A stretch of 64,000 bases of DNA, taken from positions 1,366,654,393 through 1,366,718,392 of the forward strand of contig OY728130.1 in the NCBI GenBank assembly GCA_963277665.1, given 5' to 3'. This stretch comes from Viscum album (Eukaryota; Streptophyta; Magnoliopsida; Santalales; Viscaceae). The notes below the pieces were generated by a model, which saw nothing but the letters and a program-made list of their open reading frames with translations, was not told the origin of the DNA and ran no database searches. Of this stretch, positions 47,985-59,999 are shown one piece after another (positions within the stretch are counted from its first letter, which is position 1; each line of letters begins with the position of its first letter). The translations under genes and the position numbers were made by a program.

Positions 47985-50830
47985 ATAATGACTTTGCCAC
48001 TGATAACCCCTCATGGGCCAACATTTATGATTATATTAACCCTTGAATCCCACATCTAATATTCCATGGGTTGGTGACTAGCATATATGGTATAAAAATG
48101 CACTAATGGGTGGAATTAACCTCATAATCCTAGGAATCTATGTTAAACCACCTATTTAATCCATATAATATTAAACAAACCCAATCCAAAATTCATGTAA
48201 TTGTCATAAAAAACATGGACTTGAAAATAAAATACCAAAACACGACTCTTATTGTAGCAATAGAAACACCGATCATAACCTTTATTAGCTATTATGGTTA
48301 TACTCAGTCTCCAAATCCCTCCTAGAAACCTATATTTTATATATTTAGGATATATAATATATGTATATTCGGTAGGATCCTCTCTAAATCCTCTCATGAT
48401 AATGTGGTAGAATAATACTAATTTCTTAGTAAGAAAACAACACAATAAACACACACATATTATGGGTCAATTATCAACCACCCTTTCTAAGGCTCGATAA
48501 CTTAATATCACATCCATGTATAATAACATAATATCAAAATAATACATTTCAAGGGGTTAAACCAAAACCACTTCCCCAAAGATATAGTCTCTCACATAGA
48601 CTAATGACATATTTCATGTGCTTCAACCCATTCTATATAACAACATATCCACAAATCAAAACCACAAAACACACACCACAACCACATGACATCCCAATCA
48701 TAGTAGGGTATCTTTAACATTAAGGAAATAAGATTTAATCCCTCCCCATACTATGTGTGACCCCCACCATGAATCCACCCCATAACCATATAACCATTTC
48801 TGGTATATATTTACATACACAGACTATAAAAGAAATCCATTACACCATGTATATATAAATATATATACCTTATTCATATAGATATAATATCCTATTATAT
48901 GTCCAAATGGATAGTATGTAAGAGGAAGAAATCAACCATATATTCCCTCTATAACCTGGATGTTGGGTAAAACACTCAGAACCCATGTCCTCGTATGGGT
49001 GAAGTTTTGGTTACTCAAATCAGATGGTGATTCGTATAAAATAATAATAATAATATAATGGGTATATAACCATAAAAATTCCAACCTAAGGGTTAACTCA
49101 TACTTCATAACCTACATGAAACTACCATATCAACCTAGCCATAACATAAACAAACTACTACCACAACTATTAAACCAAAAAAAACTCAACCATACTGATA
49201 ATTTGTATAATATAAAAAAACTTATCATTTCATCACATAATTTATTTATTAATATTTACTAAATTAATCCACATTAAATTACTTTATCCATATTTAATTT
49301 TTAACCGTTCTTTAATTATTTACCACATTATCCCATCCATTTTTTTCATCCCATCTACCTCTTTTATTTAATATTTCACTAATTTCTAGTTGAAAACCTA
49401 TCACCCATCTCACTATTAATTAACCATTATTTTGTTCTTTTTAATTATAGAATTCAATATCACTGTTAGGAAACCATGATTCTATCACACTATCCTCTCC
49501 ACAAACACACATCTATCCAAACCAATAATAACTATTCTAATCTATCTCCTTCCTAAATCAGATGCACTAACCCACCACAAAAATATCATATTGTTATCCA
49601 AATATTTTCCAAATTTACAGAATACATCAACACATCTAATTCTATATACAAAATCTCCCTAATATGAGCACTCAAATAATAAAAATGAAACCCACATGAA
49701 CAAAATAGAAAAAACCCCAAAACCATAGAAGGTAATACCAACATTCCTCTTTTAAATCATACTTTCATGTAAATTAAGAATCCTATTGACAAACAACATC
49801 ACTGCATTTCAAGATTACCATACCACTAATTGCAAACCATCTTTATGTGATTATCCCATTATGAAAAATGATTCTAAATTATCATCGATCTTAAACAAGG
49901 TCTTTATAGTTTATAACACCAATAAATATGTATCAACACAAAATAAATAACATATAACATGTAAAACACATGTAGGATACCCATTTCCCTTTATTTTATT
50001 TAGTATGATTCCTTGTCCTATTTAGGTTAATTCTAAACATACACCAAATAAAAACAATTTCATGAAAATTCCATAAGTACACATCAATAATATAGGTGAA
50101 TTATAAAATCCTCTACCTCAACTGGTTCTTCAAAAAGTGTATCATAAGAATAACAAGGAAGAATGATCACACCTCCAAGTGCAAGAAAGAATAACTTGTG
50201 GAACCTATAACACAATAACCTTCAAAAATCACTTAACCCAATATCACCAAAACCAAACCAATTCTACCATTATAATATCACAAAGAAAGAACAAAAATAT
50301 ATAATAAAGAATAAAAAGAGAGGGAACCACCTTGGATCTCAAGATGATTGGTCTCATGAATTTGAGGGACAACAACCACTAATGGAATCTCAAAGATCTC
50401 CAAGGATGGTCCACTAATTTCCTAGGGTTATAATGAATTCATCATAATAAGATATAATTAAAGAAGGTACCCATGTTCAAATTTTTTCTAGAAAAATTCA
50501 TAATAATAGTGTGATAGGACTAATCACACCGTAATAATTGATTATCACTGTGTGATTCTGGATGATAGTATAGAAATATACTTATAATACCTCCAACTTA
50601 CACTAAACCTCCTATGTGCATTCCCCAACACCTCCAACACCGTGGAGAAAAAGTAACTAGTCGATAAATTTTGGTTCATTACATTAGATACCTATTAAAT
50701 GATTCTCAACCCCAAGAATTAAAACTTTACATAGAAGAAAAAATTAGTCATGAAACTCAAACATCAACAGATGACACCTCTAAAACAAGAACTACACCAC
50801 CACTAAAATTCAACACAACACAAAGATATT
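47985..50830 (-). repeat. 3' LTR of chromovirus E (approximate borders)
   Basis: Near 48001-48110 the end block ACCC...CACATCTAATATTCCATGGGTTGG parallels the reverse complement of element A's LTR end (CCCACCTCCAATAGGCTAGG). An (AAT)n tract lies at 49038-49060. The start follows the chromodomain stop at 50881. Neither border shows a clean TG/CA, so coordinates are approximate. The frames at 48140-48454 are not credible genes. Confidence 0.5.
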
Positions 50831-50880
50831 TTTTTTAATTTTAAAAGGTCAAGAATCTCAAAATCTAGAAAAAATATGGT

Positions 50881-52150
50881 TCAAAACAACTTGGGATACT
50901 AAGTGTTCATATTCAAATCATATTCCTAAGTATACTTCTCTAAACCATCATTCCTCCACAACACAAAAACTAAGGGAATGGTGTTCTAGTGAAGCACCTT
51001 ATTCTTATAGTCCTAAATCTTAGCTAGATTCTCAATTAACATTTCATAATCCTAAATGTCTAACTCATCCTAACCAATCATATGGGTTTCATTATAAGGA
51101 TACTGAATAATATGTGATGATCCAACTATAGTGGAAGGTCTATTCAATACACAACCTCATAAACACACACTAACACCTTTAAAGGAATAATAAACTACAT
51201 ATAAATTTTAATACCTTAACCAAACATATTCTTCCTATGATGAAGATAAACCTTCAAAAATATGTGATCTCTAACTTAACACTCTCTAGGTATTCTCCTT
51301 TAATCAATATAATAGTGATGATAGTATCAAGATAGCTTCATCCAATCATATACCATCTAAACCATCCCAATTATTCTCTACACCACTTACTGTCCAAGTA
51401 CCGCCAACTCCCCAATATTAGTCTAATAAAATAGACATGTACAAGGTTACCCATGTGATGCCTCAAATAGAGAAATGATAATGGAAGAGTGATAATTATT
51501 TTTATAAAAAAACTTAACAAATGGTATGAACTTCACCCATGAAACTCAAATATCCAAAACATATATGTGTAATATGTCTCCCAACACCTAAATGGACCAC
51601 TTGGTTTGACTGCCTATTTGGGGATGAAAAGTAGTTCTAAGGTGTAGTTGAGAACAAACAACACACTAATTAACTCCCTAGACTCATGAGATAAAATGAG
51701 GATGTTAATCAGATATAATAGTCCTCAAAACCCCTTGAATCTTAACTATCTCATCCACATAATTTATCAAAAATGTATCCACCAGGATCGAATCCTTGAT
51801 CACTATTAATGTAGCTAAATTCCTCAACCAGTCAACAATCACCCAAAGAAAATCACATCCCCCCATTGATCAAGGTAAACTGGTGATTAAATCCAATAAT
51901 ATGTCCTCCCACTTCTGCAAAGGGGTATTAAATTGGTACAACAAACCTCTAGGGACATGATTATTTAACTTGAACATTCAATACATCAAATATCACAACA
52001 CAGACATTTCCACTTACCATTTTGTCCCTTACTACCATAACTAACTCCTCAAGGTATGATACAACCTGTACATACCAAGATGCATAATCAAAGGTGTTCT
52101 ATGAAATTCATAGAGAACCACCTCCCACATAATCGATGGAATGAACAACT
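50881..52150 (-). pseudogene. Integrase and chromodomain of chromovirus E
   Basis: The region at about 51560-51640 is homologous to the integrase block after the catalytic core of the younger Tekay element (HPQTDGQ-ERTI-x-VLED). VRDHIFLKVYLHHRKNMFG at about 51300-51230 is the V-GD-x-VFLKVSP...FG segment of the GPY/F module. From about 51060 the chromodomain follows with NTIPLVFVLWRNDGLEKYT and YPKLF, ending in a TGA at 50881. The order and spacing fit a Tekay-like chromovirus. Confidence 0.72.
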
Positions 52151-52479
52151 TCTCTTAAAACAACACCCAATTTTAAACATCCTCTAACCATCCCTCAAGA
52201 GAATGAATATAGAGAACATGATCTTACAACACCTATACCTATGAGTCTCTCCATTAAGAATCCTCCAAATATTTCAACAAGAATGACTGCACTGTAATTT
52301 TATATTGGTAACTTCTACCATAATCTTACTCCATGTCAAGATTAATTTCTTTAAAAACCTCCATAAATCTCCATGCATCTCTATATTCCCTCATAAAATC
52401 TCCCTGTGACTTTTTACTCAGTGAATCAATAACTACATCCCCTTTTCTTCAGGTGTAGGAAATCTTGAGGTCATATTCC

Positions 52480-53303
52480 TAAAATAACTTCATTCACCAC
52501 CTCTAATACTGATTCAAATACTATTAATATAATATATTCCTCAATATATTTTCATCCATTAAGAAAAAAAATCACTCAAAATGATTTAATATATCCATAG
52601 ATTTAGAGAAAACACCAACACTGCTAACTCAAGATCATGGGTGGAATAATTTCATTCATGTGGGAATAAATATCGAGACCCATATGAGATCATTGTAAAC
52701 TATTACATCAATATTAAACCTAAAACATTATTATAAGCACTATAAAACATGTCAAACATGATTCCCTCCTCTAGAAACTAAAAAAACAAAGCATTGATAA
52801 GATTCTCTTTCATGTAGTTGAATGTTGCCTCACATTGATCAGTCTATAATAAGGCCTTATTTTTTCTAGTAAAAGATATAAAAGGGTCTAGAATATGATG
52901 GAAAATAGACACAAAACTTTAATAATATCTATCATGATAAAGGAAACTATGAACCTATACAATGTTTATAGGTGTTACAAAAAATAATATTTTGAAGGAT
53001 CTATCACTAATCCTTACTGAGACATCACATAGACATAAAAATGATCCTTATTTTATAAATATTTCACAAAGAAAACTTCCTGTAGATATGATTGTGTTGA
53101 ATTACTCTCATAATTATCCTTAGGTTATCAATATTATCATACTTTTACTTTGAGTACAAAAGAATGTCTTCAATGGACACTGCCAAGAATTGATCCAAAA
53201 ACTAAAAAAAATATAATGTTCATGAGTCCAAGTAAAATAAATCATGTGTTTATAATACCAAAAAACATAGCTACAAACTTGATTTTATAATAATGAAACT
53301 TGA
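52480..53303 (-). pseudogene. Reverse transcriptase / RNase H of chromovirus E
   Basis: FLDQFLAVSIEDILLYSK (53190-53140) is the catalytic palm block (family: F(V/I)DDIL-Y-S), with one Asp replaced by Glu. LLWTD*CEATFNYMKE near 52840, then ISYGSRYLFPHE*NYSTHDLELA near 52680, are clear RNase H/tether blocks. The coding frame runs straight to the Tekay LTR border at 53304, where the domain is cut. Confidence 0.8.
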
Positions 53304-54069
53304 TGTTACAACCCGTCCCAGTGGGGCATGCGCCACGACTCCCCAAGCCCGCCTCCAAAAGGACAGGGGTTAGTGACTAGCACTGAGTTGGCATATTACT
53401 AACATGGGAGGAATTTCCTAAGAACATGTACACATGCACCCATATCCAAGCCCACAAATTCTGAAATGTAAAAAAACCACTGAGGAACAAAATGAATGCA
53501 TATAACTAAACCCAACCAACAGAGTATGAGGGAAGGTAAAGTGCTGAAAGTAAATTGGGCCAGAATACAAGCCCACCAAAACAAGAGTCTGAAAACTACA
53601 AAGTCCAACCTGTAATGAAAATAGGTACTAGAACTACTTCTCATAGATGTTGGGACACCTCGAACTATGAGGAACTCAGAAAACTCAGTCCCGTCCTGGT
53701 CCGCCCTGGTCTCTGTCAAAAGGTTTCTCGTCTGCATAAGACACGACACGTGTGGGTAAATCTCATGCAGGAGTGAGTATAACAATACTTAGTAGAGGAC
53801 CCCGAAAACCATAAAGAAATACATGAATTAAAGGTACAGTCAGCTCTACATAGTATATGTCTATAGATCATATGGAAAGAGAAACATAAACTAGATATAC
53901 TCAAAACCCAGACCCATGGTCTAGAGGCAAGTCACACAACCACATACCCCTGTTAGGAATTCCATTAGAAGATTCTACGAAGCACTCATTCTGGGAGAAC
54001 ACACTCTCCATGAGTCTGGTAGCTCTGATGAAGTCCATCCGAGAAGTACTATTCGTCAGGAAACATCAC

Positions 54070-54180
54070 GAGAGGTAGATACACTCATTATGGGAGACAC
54101 ACTTCCAAGTGGAAGGATCATGATAGATAGATACACTCATTACAGGAGACACACTCCTGAGTGGAGAAAGATCATGATAC
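54070..54180 (-). repeat. Two units of a repeat of about 60 bp in the Tekay LTR
   Basis: GATACACTCATTA...GGAGACACAC...GTGGA...GATCATGATA occurs at about 54078 and again at about 54140. A weaker third unit (CACTCATTCTGGGAGAACACAC) lies at about 53983. Confidence 0.8.
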
Positions 54181-54479
54181 ACAGATGAGGATCACTGCCA
54201 GGGCCATGGTGGATACCGCGACTCATCCAGATTCACCAGCTAGGTATAGGATCAATGCCTAGTATAGTTATTCATGTAGATGCCTAACTCTACCTAGGGT
54301 CAAGAATGGAGATAGGATCTTTCTCCGGGCCTCTCGGAGGGATGTCTGACTCTATCATAGAAAGTCCTGCTGAAGGGATCATACTCCTGAAAAAGAAAAC
54401 GATGCCTGACCTTCAGGGAAACAAGAAGAAGGGGCACTAACCCCAAAAAAATGTCCAAGATATGGTGGATAAGAATACC

Positions 54480-54605
54480 AAGCCATTTTCCAAAAATTAC
54501 ACGGCGTGTAGAAAAGTCACACGCTGTGTCTTCTTACCTCAGGTACTGCCCATATACAACGGCCCGTGTTATAAGGATGGTTGTGTAGAAAAAGTCAGTA
54601 CACGG
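54480..54605 (-). repeat. ACACGGCGTGT-type minisatellite, left part
   Basis: Self-complementary units (CACGGCGTGT, CACGCTGTGT, ACGGCCCGTGT, ACACGGTG) lie within about 120 bp. The array continues at 56228 beyond the nested solo LTR, which shows that the insertion split one array. Confidence 0.75.
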
Positions 54606-56227
54606 TGATAGAGCAAATATTTTCAATTAAATTTACATTGAATTTAATTTTTTTAAACCCAAAAAAGCGTTACTCTAAGATGAATTACTTCATTTTTATG
54701 ATATTGGTGTTATTTTGAGCTGAACATTAAAAATGGTTCATTTCGAATTTTTAACTATTTTAAATTATTTCTGTAGTTTGGACATAACATATTCTACACT
54801 AATCCAAATTTCAAAATTCTTTCTTTTAAAGATTATAAACATCCAAGGATTCATTTACTATTTTTAGACCAAAAGCTTAATCGACCATATGGAAGCTCAA
54901 AATAAGCTCACAAGTTGTCTCATGAAAACTGTTTATAGTTCTGCTGATTTTTGGTGTGGGGTCCATAAATAATTCTTGGTGGGCCCAATTGTTGTGATAT
55001 TCGGTGGATGGAAGCGCAAGGCGTTTTAGAACATCTTTCATGAATGGAAGGCCACAAGAATTGGAATTTTAAGGTTCATTAAAGCATCCTAATCCATAGG
55101 TTTGCGATTTGGCATGTCTGACTGGACAGAATAAAGTGTGAGAGTAAAACGGGCATAACTCTCAGATTACTTGTCCAAATCCGCTGATATTTTGAGGGAA
55201 AACGGCCAAGGTAATTATTCACAACATTAAAGAAGTTATAAATGCTTGAATATGTCATTTAATGGGGATAAAATGCATCAACATTTAGGAGACAAATTCT
55301 GTATATAAAATGAGGAGAGCTCCACCCTCTCAAAGCATCTCTTATTCCATCCCATTCCTTCTGGGACACCAAGGAGGAGAACTTTTCAGCTTTCTCTTTT
55401 ATTTATTTTCTTTTTCATAGTTTTTTAATGCCTTATTCTTCCCCATTCATCTCGATTACCCTTACCATGGTGGGGTAAAAATTTTGAGTGATTGGGGAAG
55501 GGTTGGTTTTCTACATTTTAATGCTTGAGTTCTTGGACATAATTGAATGAAATTTCTTTCTTCTTCAAAGTTGTATTCAATTTCTTATATGGGATTTTAT
55601 TATCAAGTGAGATATTTCATGAATATTAATTATTTTATTTATTTTTTCCTTGGTAAAATAATCATAATCTCCCTCCACTAATTTCTGGTTTATATACGAT
55701 GGAATAAACAAGGGATTAGTGGTGAAGTACTCGACGATCGTCAGTACGTGTAAAAGGTGTAGTAAATGTTCTTAATTGTTTGGGATAAACAAAACCCGAT
55801 TGGGTATTTCCCATTTCAATTAAGGATATTCAATAAAACTATTTTACACATGGAAGGAGAGTTGACCAAACCGAGATCTTGGTAAGGTTTTCTCTCACCA
55901 TCATAATTTCACCAAGGAAGTGAGAGGAAACAATTGTGGAAACTCACTTTAATCAACTAAGAAGAAGAGGTTTGAATTAAATTGAACAAGGATAGCATTA
56001 CAATTAGGAAACCGAACCTGACCTAATCACCCTTCTTAATATCATTATTTTTCAATCATTTGAATTTCAAATTTCCTTTCAAAAACACAACATTTTTACC
56101 CTCGTTTAAAAGTGACAAATTGATTTTGTGTGCACTCCTATTCAGGAGACTTCCTAGGGTTAATCACTAGACTACACTTAGGAAATATAAAAATTGTTTT
56201 TTCACGCCCTATGATAGGTGTGAATCA
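54606..56227 (+). mobile_element. Solo LTR nested in the Tekay 3' LTR, plus strand, family not assigned
   Basis: It starts TGATAGAGCAAAT and ends GTGTGAATCA, giving TGAT/ATCA termini, and is flanked on both sides by CACGG (54601-54605 and 56228-56232). Taking it out restores a continuous minisatellite and brings the Tekay LTR to its expected length. A TATA box at 55302 and an AATAAA at about 55704 support + orientation. The 3' part (TCAGGAGACTTCCTAGGG...CACTAGACTACAC) resembles the end regions of Athila/Tat-type LTRs, but the family is not certain. Confidence 0.75.
55302..55310 (+). promoter_or_regulatory. TATA box of the nested solo LTR
   Basis: TATATAAAA followed about 25-30 bp later by a CT-rich start-like region (CCACCCTCTCAAAGCATCTC). 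This is the usual layout of an LTR promoter. Transcription would run to the right, against the host Tekay element. Confidence 0.6.
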
Positions 56228-56660
56228 CACGGTGTGTAGTACATATTACACAACGTGTCATGGGTCGGCTCTGTGTATGCTGGCCATGTGCCCGTACACG
56301 GCCTCAACCCATGTATGCCAACCCATGTCATCGGTACACGGGGTGACCCATGATACTGGCCTTGCCTGGCCGTGTGGTGCAGTAAACGGCTGTGTATTAC
56401 ACCCCATGTCTGTGTATCCCCTGGATACACGCTGAGTCCCATGTAGTCACTTCTTCCAGGATGTGTAGAGAGTACACGCCGTGTCTCGAAGTCGTGTAGT
56501 CCTTCCCATGTCTGTGTACTTTCCAAAAGACACGCAGAGCTTCGGGGAAGGTCTAACATGTCGTGTGACCAGAGTAACATGTCGTGTGATACCTTTCTGA
56601 TGCCTGAAACCCTATACACTGATAATATGGTCCACACATCGTGTTCTTCAGAGATACATG
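56228..56660 (-). repeat. ACACGGCGTGT-type minisatellite, right part
   Basis: More than a dozen short inverted-repeat units (CACGGTGTGT, ACACGCCGTGT, CATGTCGTGTG, ATGCCGTGTA and variants) are spread over 430 bp. Local GC is much higher than the surroundings. Overlapping frames here (56130-56435 +, 56209-56637 -) are artefacts of the repeat. Confidence 0.78.
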
Positions 56661-58521
56661 CCGTGTATTCTGGAAATTTCCAGAAATGCCAACCTCCGTC
56701 GTCGCACCTCCAGTGATGTCCCGTTTGTCGATCCGGTCATCCAATCACCATGGAACTCCTGAGTTTTGGTCGCCCCAACACCACGAAGCTTCTTCCGTTG
56801 TTTTCGGACCTCCGATCGGCTCTGAAAACATGTTTTGATCTTCCCGCATGAAGAATGCTCAAAGAACGACCTCTTCTGATCCGAGTCGATTCGTCGTTCA
56901 TCATGGTTGTTGCACCTCCATAGGGTCGTTGCGATGTCGGACCTCTAGTTTGGGATCATTGAGTTGCAAGACAGGTGCACAAAGATCCGTTTTTCATCGC
57001 CCTGTGAAGAACGCGAAGAATGCGAAGAACGCGCGAGAAGGAATGGGGGAAAGAAAATCCAATAAAACAAATTTGTGGAACGAACCTCCACCGTCGTTTG
57101 TTACGGAGTTGATCTACTCCCATTAGTAGGATGAAACGAAATATAAATCAACAACAATAATCAACATGGATTAATCCCCCATAATCATCCCAATAAAACC
57201 CTCCCGTAAGAATGCACGAATCCACGGATCAACTTGTTCGTAGTTGATCCGCGTTCATCGTTTAATTTCAAAAATGGGGAAAGGGGAAATAAATAATGAC
57301 CCCTACCTTTAAGAAAGGATCGATCGTTGATGAAAGGGTCGCACTTCCATCATCATCGAGATCCTTCAACTTCGTTGGCGCAGCGATTCACAACTTCGAT
57401 TCTTCATCGTTCATCACCGAGAGTCTTCTCCGAAGCACCAAGGATTCTCCAAAGTTTCCTCTCAATCCTTGCCAGCGAGCGACATCCCAATAAAAAGGGA
57501 AACATTTTTGGTATTCCATTACGCTGCGGTAATAATGAGTCAGCGTTGTTGTTTCTGGGTCATTATGACATGACATTAATTACTGAAATAGTTTCCACGT
57601 CACTGCGCTGCAGCGGATGTTTCCAAAATAAAAATAAAATAAACATCGAAATTTATTTTATTTTATTTTACTAAAAACGTCCGAAAATTAACTTTCTCCC
57701 TCGATCCGTGCCGGTCGAGGTTAGACCCATTCTTAGTTAAAGTCATCATTATGGATGCAACAGTGCCCTTAGATTTTTAATCCGGGCATCTGTTTGGAAA
57801 CTGCCACAACTGCGCACATGTGCCAGCTCACTTACCTTAAAAAAAGTTCAAACCACCATTCTGGGCTCATTGGGCCTCATAATGATGTGTCGTCTCTGCA
57901 CCTAGTCTCGTAATAATTCCATATAATATTTAAAAAATATTACATGGAAAATCTAAGACATTACATTTTCCCAACCTTGGGGCTTTACATCCCTGAAAAT
58001 CCAAAACAAGACTACTCAAAAAGATGGGGGTACTGGGCACGGATCTGAGCCTCCCGCTCCCACGTGCTCTCCTGAAGATTACCATGTTTCCACCAGACGT
58101 GCACCAAGGGAATCGATTTCCCCTAAAGGATCCTCTCTTTCCGATCCTCGATCTCCACTGGGTACTCAGCAAAGGTCGCTCCATCTTTTTTGTGACCAAT
58201 AGGGGCATATATACCCTGAGAGGGGGGTGAATCAAGGTATGGATATTCTTTTTCAAAATTATTCCTACCCCACTGGATCTTGACCTCTTTATTACAAGGG
58301 TCACTTTGTTTGCACTTGTGTGTTTATTATGACCACTTCTTTTCTTATTTATCTGATGATGATTCTTTAAATGAAATGCAGGGAATCAAGCAGGAAGACA
58401 GAGAGATTTTTACTTGGTTCACCTTCATAGGGATACGTCCAAGGAGCATACAACGGCGATGTGCCACTATACCAAATCCAATAAAGCTCACTTCCAATAA
58501 TGTTTGGTCTAGATCACTTCT

Positions 58522-58731
58522 ATGCCCAGGCTCACTGCCTTTACAAAGTTTAGGGTTAGCTCACTGCTTCCCAAGGGTCACTCCCTATTCCTCTCTCTTT
58601 GGCTCACTACCAGTAGAAAGAATAACCTTCTTCCTCTTCCTTTGCTCACTGCACTTGTAAGGGATCCACTCACAGTTTATAGACCTGTAGGTCTCTTCAT
58701 TTTCATGAATACATGCATTATCAACTGTTGA
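58522..58731 (+). other. Antisense open frame, second LTR copy
   Basis: A 69-codon frame antisense to the LTR shares the KGHSL and NLLPLPLLTALV-D blocks with 46907-47119. It contains a Leu-rich segment. It is reported as a conserved feature of the LTR, not as a proven gene. Confidence 0.4.
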
Positions 58732-58809
58732 TAGATTCTCTATTGAATTCCAACTTTCATCCACAGATGAATACCAATTTTCCTCTGAACACTAGGAAAT
58801 TTCTTTGGA

Positions 58810-59490
58810 AATACCTTCACAAAGCACCCTACTTCGCGAGGCTCCCAATTTCGCAAAGCTCAAACAAGCCTTCACGAAGCTCCTACCTTTTCACAAAGCA
58901 CTCTCGCAAAGCTCCTCTCGTCGCAGAGCTACTTCCCTCATGAAGATCACTGAGCCAACGTGGAGCTCACAACTTTCACAGAGCTATATTAGCCGCCGCG
59001 AAGCTCTTCTTTAGCGAAGCATACTGGCTACGTTAACTACCTTCGCGAAACGAGAGCAAAAGATCTTCTTCAAAAATTATCTCTTCTATTCTAATTATCC
59101 TGAGGGGATCGAGGCCTATTTATAGGCGATTCCACTGACCCTCAAACCTTCCGCATGAAGTCAATGCCACGTCATCTCAAATCGCGAATCTCCGAAGTTT
59201 CTACCGAAAATCTCTCAAAATCGCGAAGCACCGCGGCAATTTTCCAATCGCGGAGCTCATCATAATCACAGATCATCCCATAAATTCCTTCACGCCTTCA
59301 GCGTGAAGCTCCCTCGCAAAGCCCTTCACTGCCGCGATGGACTTCAACCTCTACCGTTCACGAAGCTTGACGTAATCTCGAAGAATCACCGCCATCATTT
59401 TTCTGGGCTTTGAGAAATCCAATCCATGAGGCCTATCTTCGCGAAACTCATGACTTTGCCACATTTACATTAGATATTCAAGGAGATCCA
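58810..59490 (-). repeat. TTCGCGAA-type palindromic minisatellite, second LTR copy
   Basis: Many units such as CTTCGCGAGGCTCC, TTCGCAAAGCTC, TTCACGAAGCTCC and CCGCGAAGCTC recur at about 15-25 bp, interspersed with less regular sequence. It is the counterpart of 46410-46850. The units here are closer to perfect CpG-containing palindromes than in the first copy. Confidence 0.85.
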
Positions 59491-59999
59491 CTTTTCACGA
59501 CGCTCACCAAAATCCAAATTTTGGACCCCACAAATTTGGTAAACACTGGAAAACGGCGCCACCTTGTACTGCTCTTTTTGTAGCGCCTCCAGATCGTCTA
59601 TTACTTTATCATGGTTCTTTGTCAACATTGATTGTCAAAAAAATCAATCGAACTCAACAATTCACCATGGAAATCTACTTTGTCAACAAACACAATCAAC
59701 CCAAAAATGCTGCAATGTTACCTTGAGGGATTTTTTCCCAACAATATTCGATGTCCAGCTCGCCCCAGTCGATTACGTGTGATGGGTCATGCACATACCT
59801 CCTTAGTTGTGACACGTGGAAGACATCGTGTACCCGATGCAACTGTGGTGGTAGAGCTAGGCGGTATTCCACCTCTCCAACTCTGCATAGTATTTGGAAA
59901 GGTTTGATGAACCTCAGAGATAGCTTGCCACCTCGGCCAAACCTTTGCAACCCTCATCAAGGTGAGACCCGAAGAAAGATGTAGTCTCCCTCTTAGAAC

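Larger units (their letters stand above)
47985..53303 (-). mobile_element. Ty3/gypsy chromovirus E, decayed, minus strand
   Basis: On the minus strand: reverse transcriptase and RNase H (53303-52480), integrase (about 52150-51140), chromodomain (51060-50881) and 3' LTR (about 50.8-47.99 kb). Its upstream half lies beyond the younger Tekay element, which is inserted inside its reverse transcriptase at 53303/53304. Its LTR end lies in ORF1 of LINE-3, so E appears to be inserted in LINE-3. Coding parts contain many Gln/Trp/Arg-to-stop changes. Confidence 0.72.
53304..57965 (-). repeat. 3' LTR of the minus-strand Tekay element, with nested solo LTR
   Basis: It begins TGTAATGTCTTAG 46 bp after the chromodomain stop and ends GGTTGTAACA. 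Without the nested insertion (1622 bp plus 5-bp duplication) it would be about 3.03 kb, close to the 3.18 kb of the solo copy at 10587-13769. It contains two units of a repeat of about 60 bp at 54070-54180, a palindrome-rich minisatellite (split by the insertion), and three 9-bp GAAGAACGC-type units at about 57005-57033. Short frames inside it (53399-53785, 56209-56637, 57327-57674) have no recognisable product. Confidence 0.82.
58191..59743 (-). mobile_element. Solo LTR, copia SIRE-type, minus strand, inside the Tekay chromodomain
   Basis: On the minus strand it starts TGTTGGGAAAAAATCCCTCAAGG and ends with TTCACCCCCCTCTCAGGG...GGTCACA. The start, end boxes, internal palindromic minisatellite and antisense frame all match 45855-47419. 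Length is 1553 bp. The flanking five bases (AATAT and AAAAA on the minus strand) agree only at three positions, so the target duplication has decayed or the 3' border is a few bases off. The frame arithmetic of the host gene supports a 1558-bp insertion. Confidence 0.85.
58012..59990 (-). pseudogene. Integrase C-terminal module and chromodomain of the Tekay element, split by a solo LTR
   Basis: 59990-59744 encodes the GPY/F module (KLSLRFIKPFQIL, then VGEVEYRLALP and VHDVFHVSQLRRY), ending in a GELDIE motif. After the solo LTR (59743-58191), 58185-58012 encodes the chromodomain: FAEYPVEIEDRKERI, a stop, then KSIPLVHVWWKHGN and STWERE...YPHLFE, with a TAG at 58012-58014. Removing the LTR plus a 5-bp duplication leaves a distance divisible by three, so the frame is restored. 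The chromodomain is thought to steer integration to particular chromatin. The insertion and one internal stop inactivate it. Confidence 0.85.

Noticed and set aside
53399..53785. 128-codon minus-strand frame in the Tekay LTR
   Set aside because: It lies in the conserved 3' part of the LTR and shows no domain; the equivalent region of the solo copy (13262-13769) does not keep the same frame convincingly.
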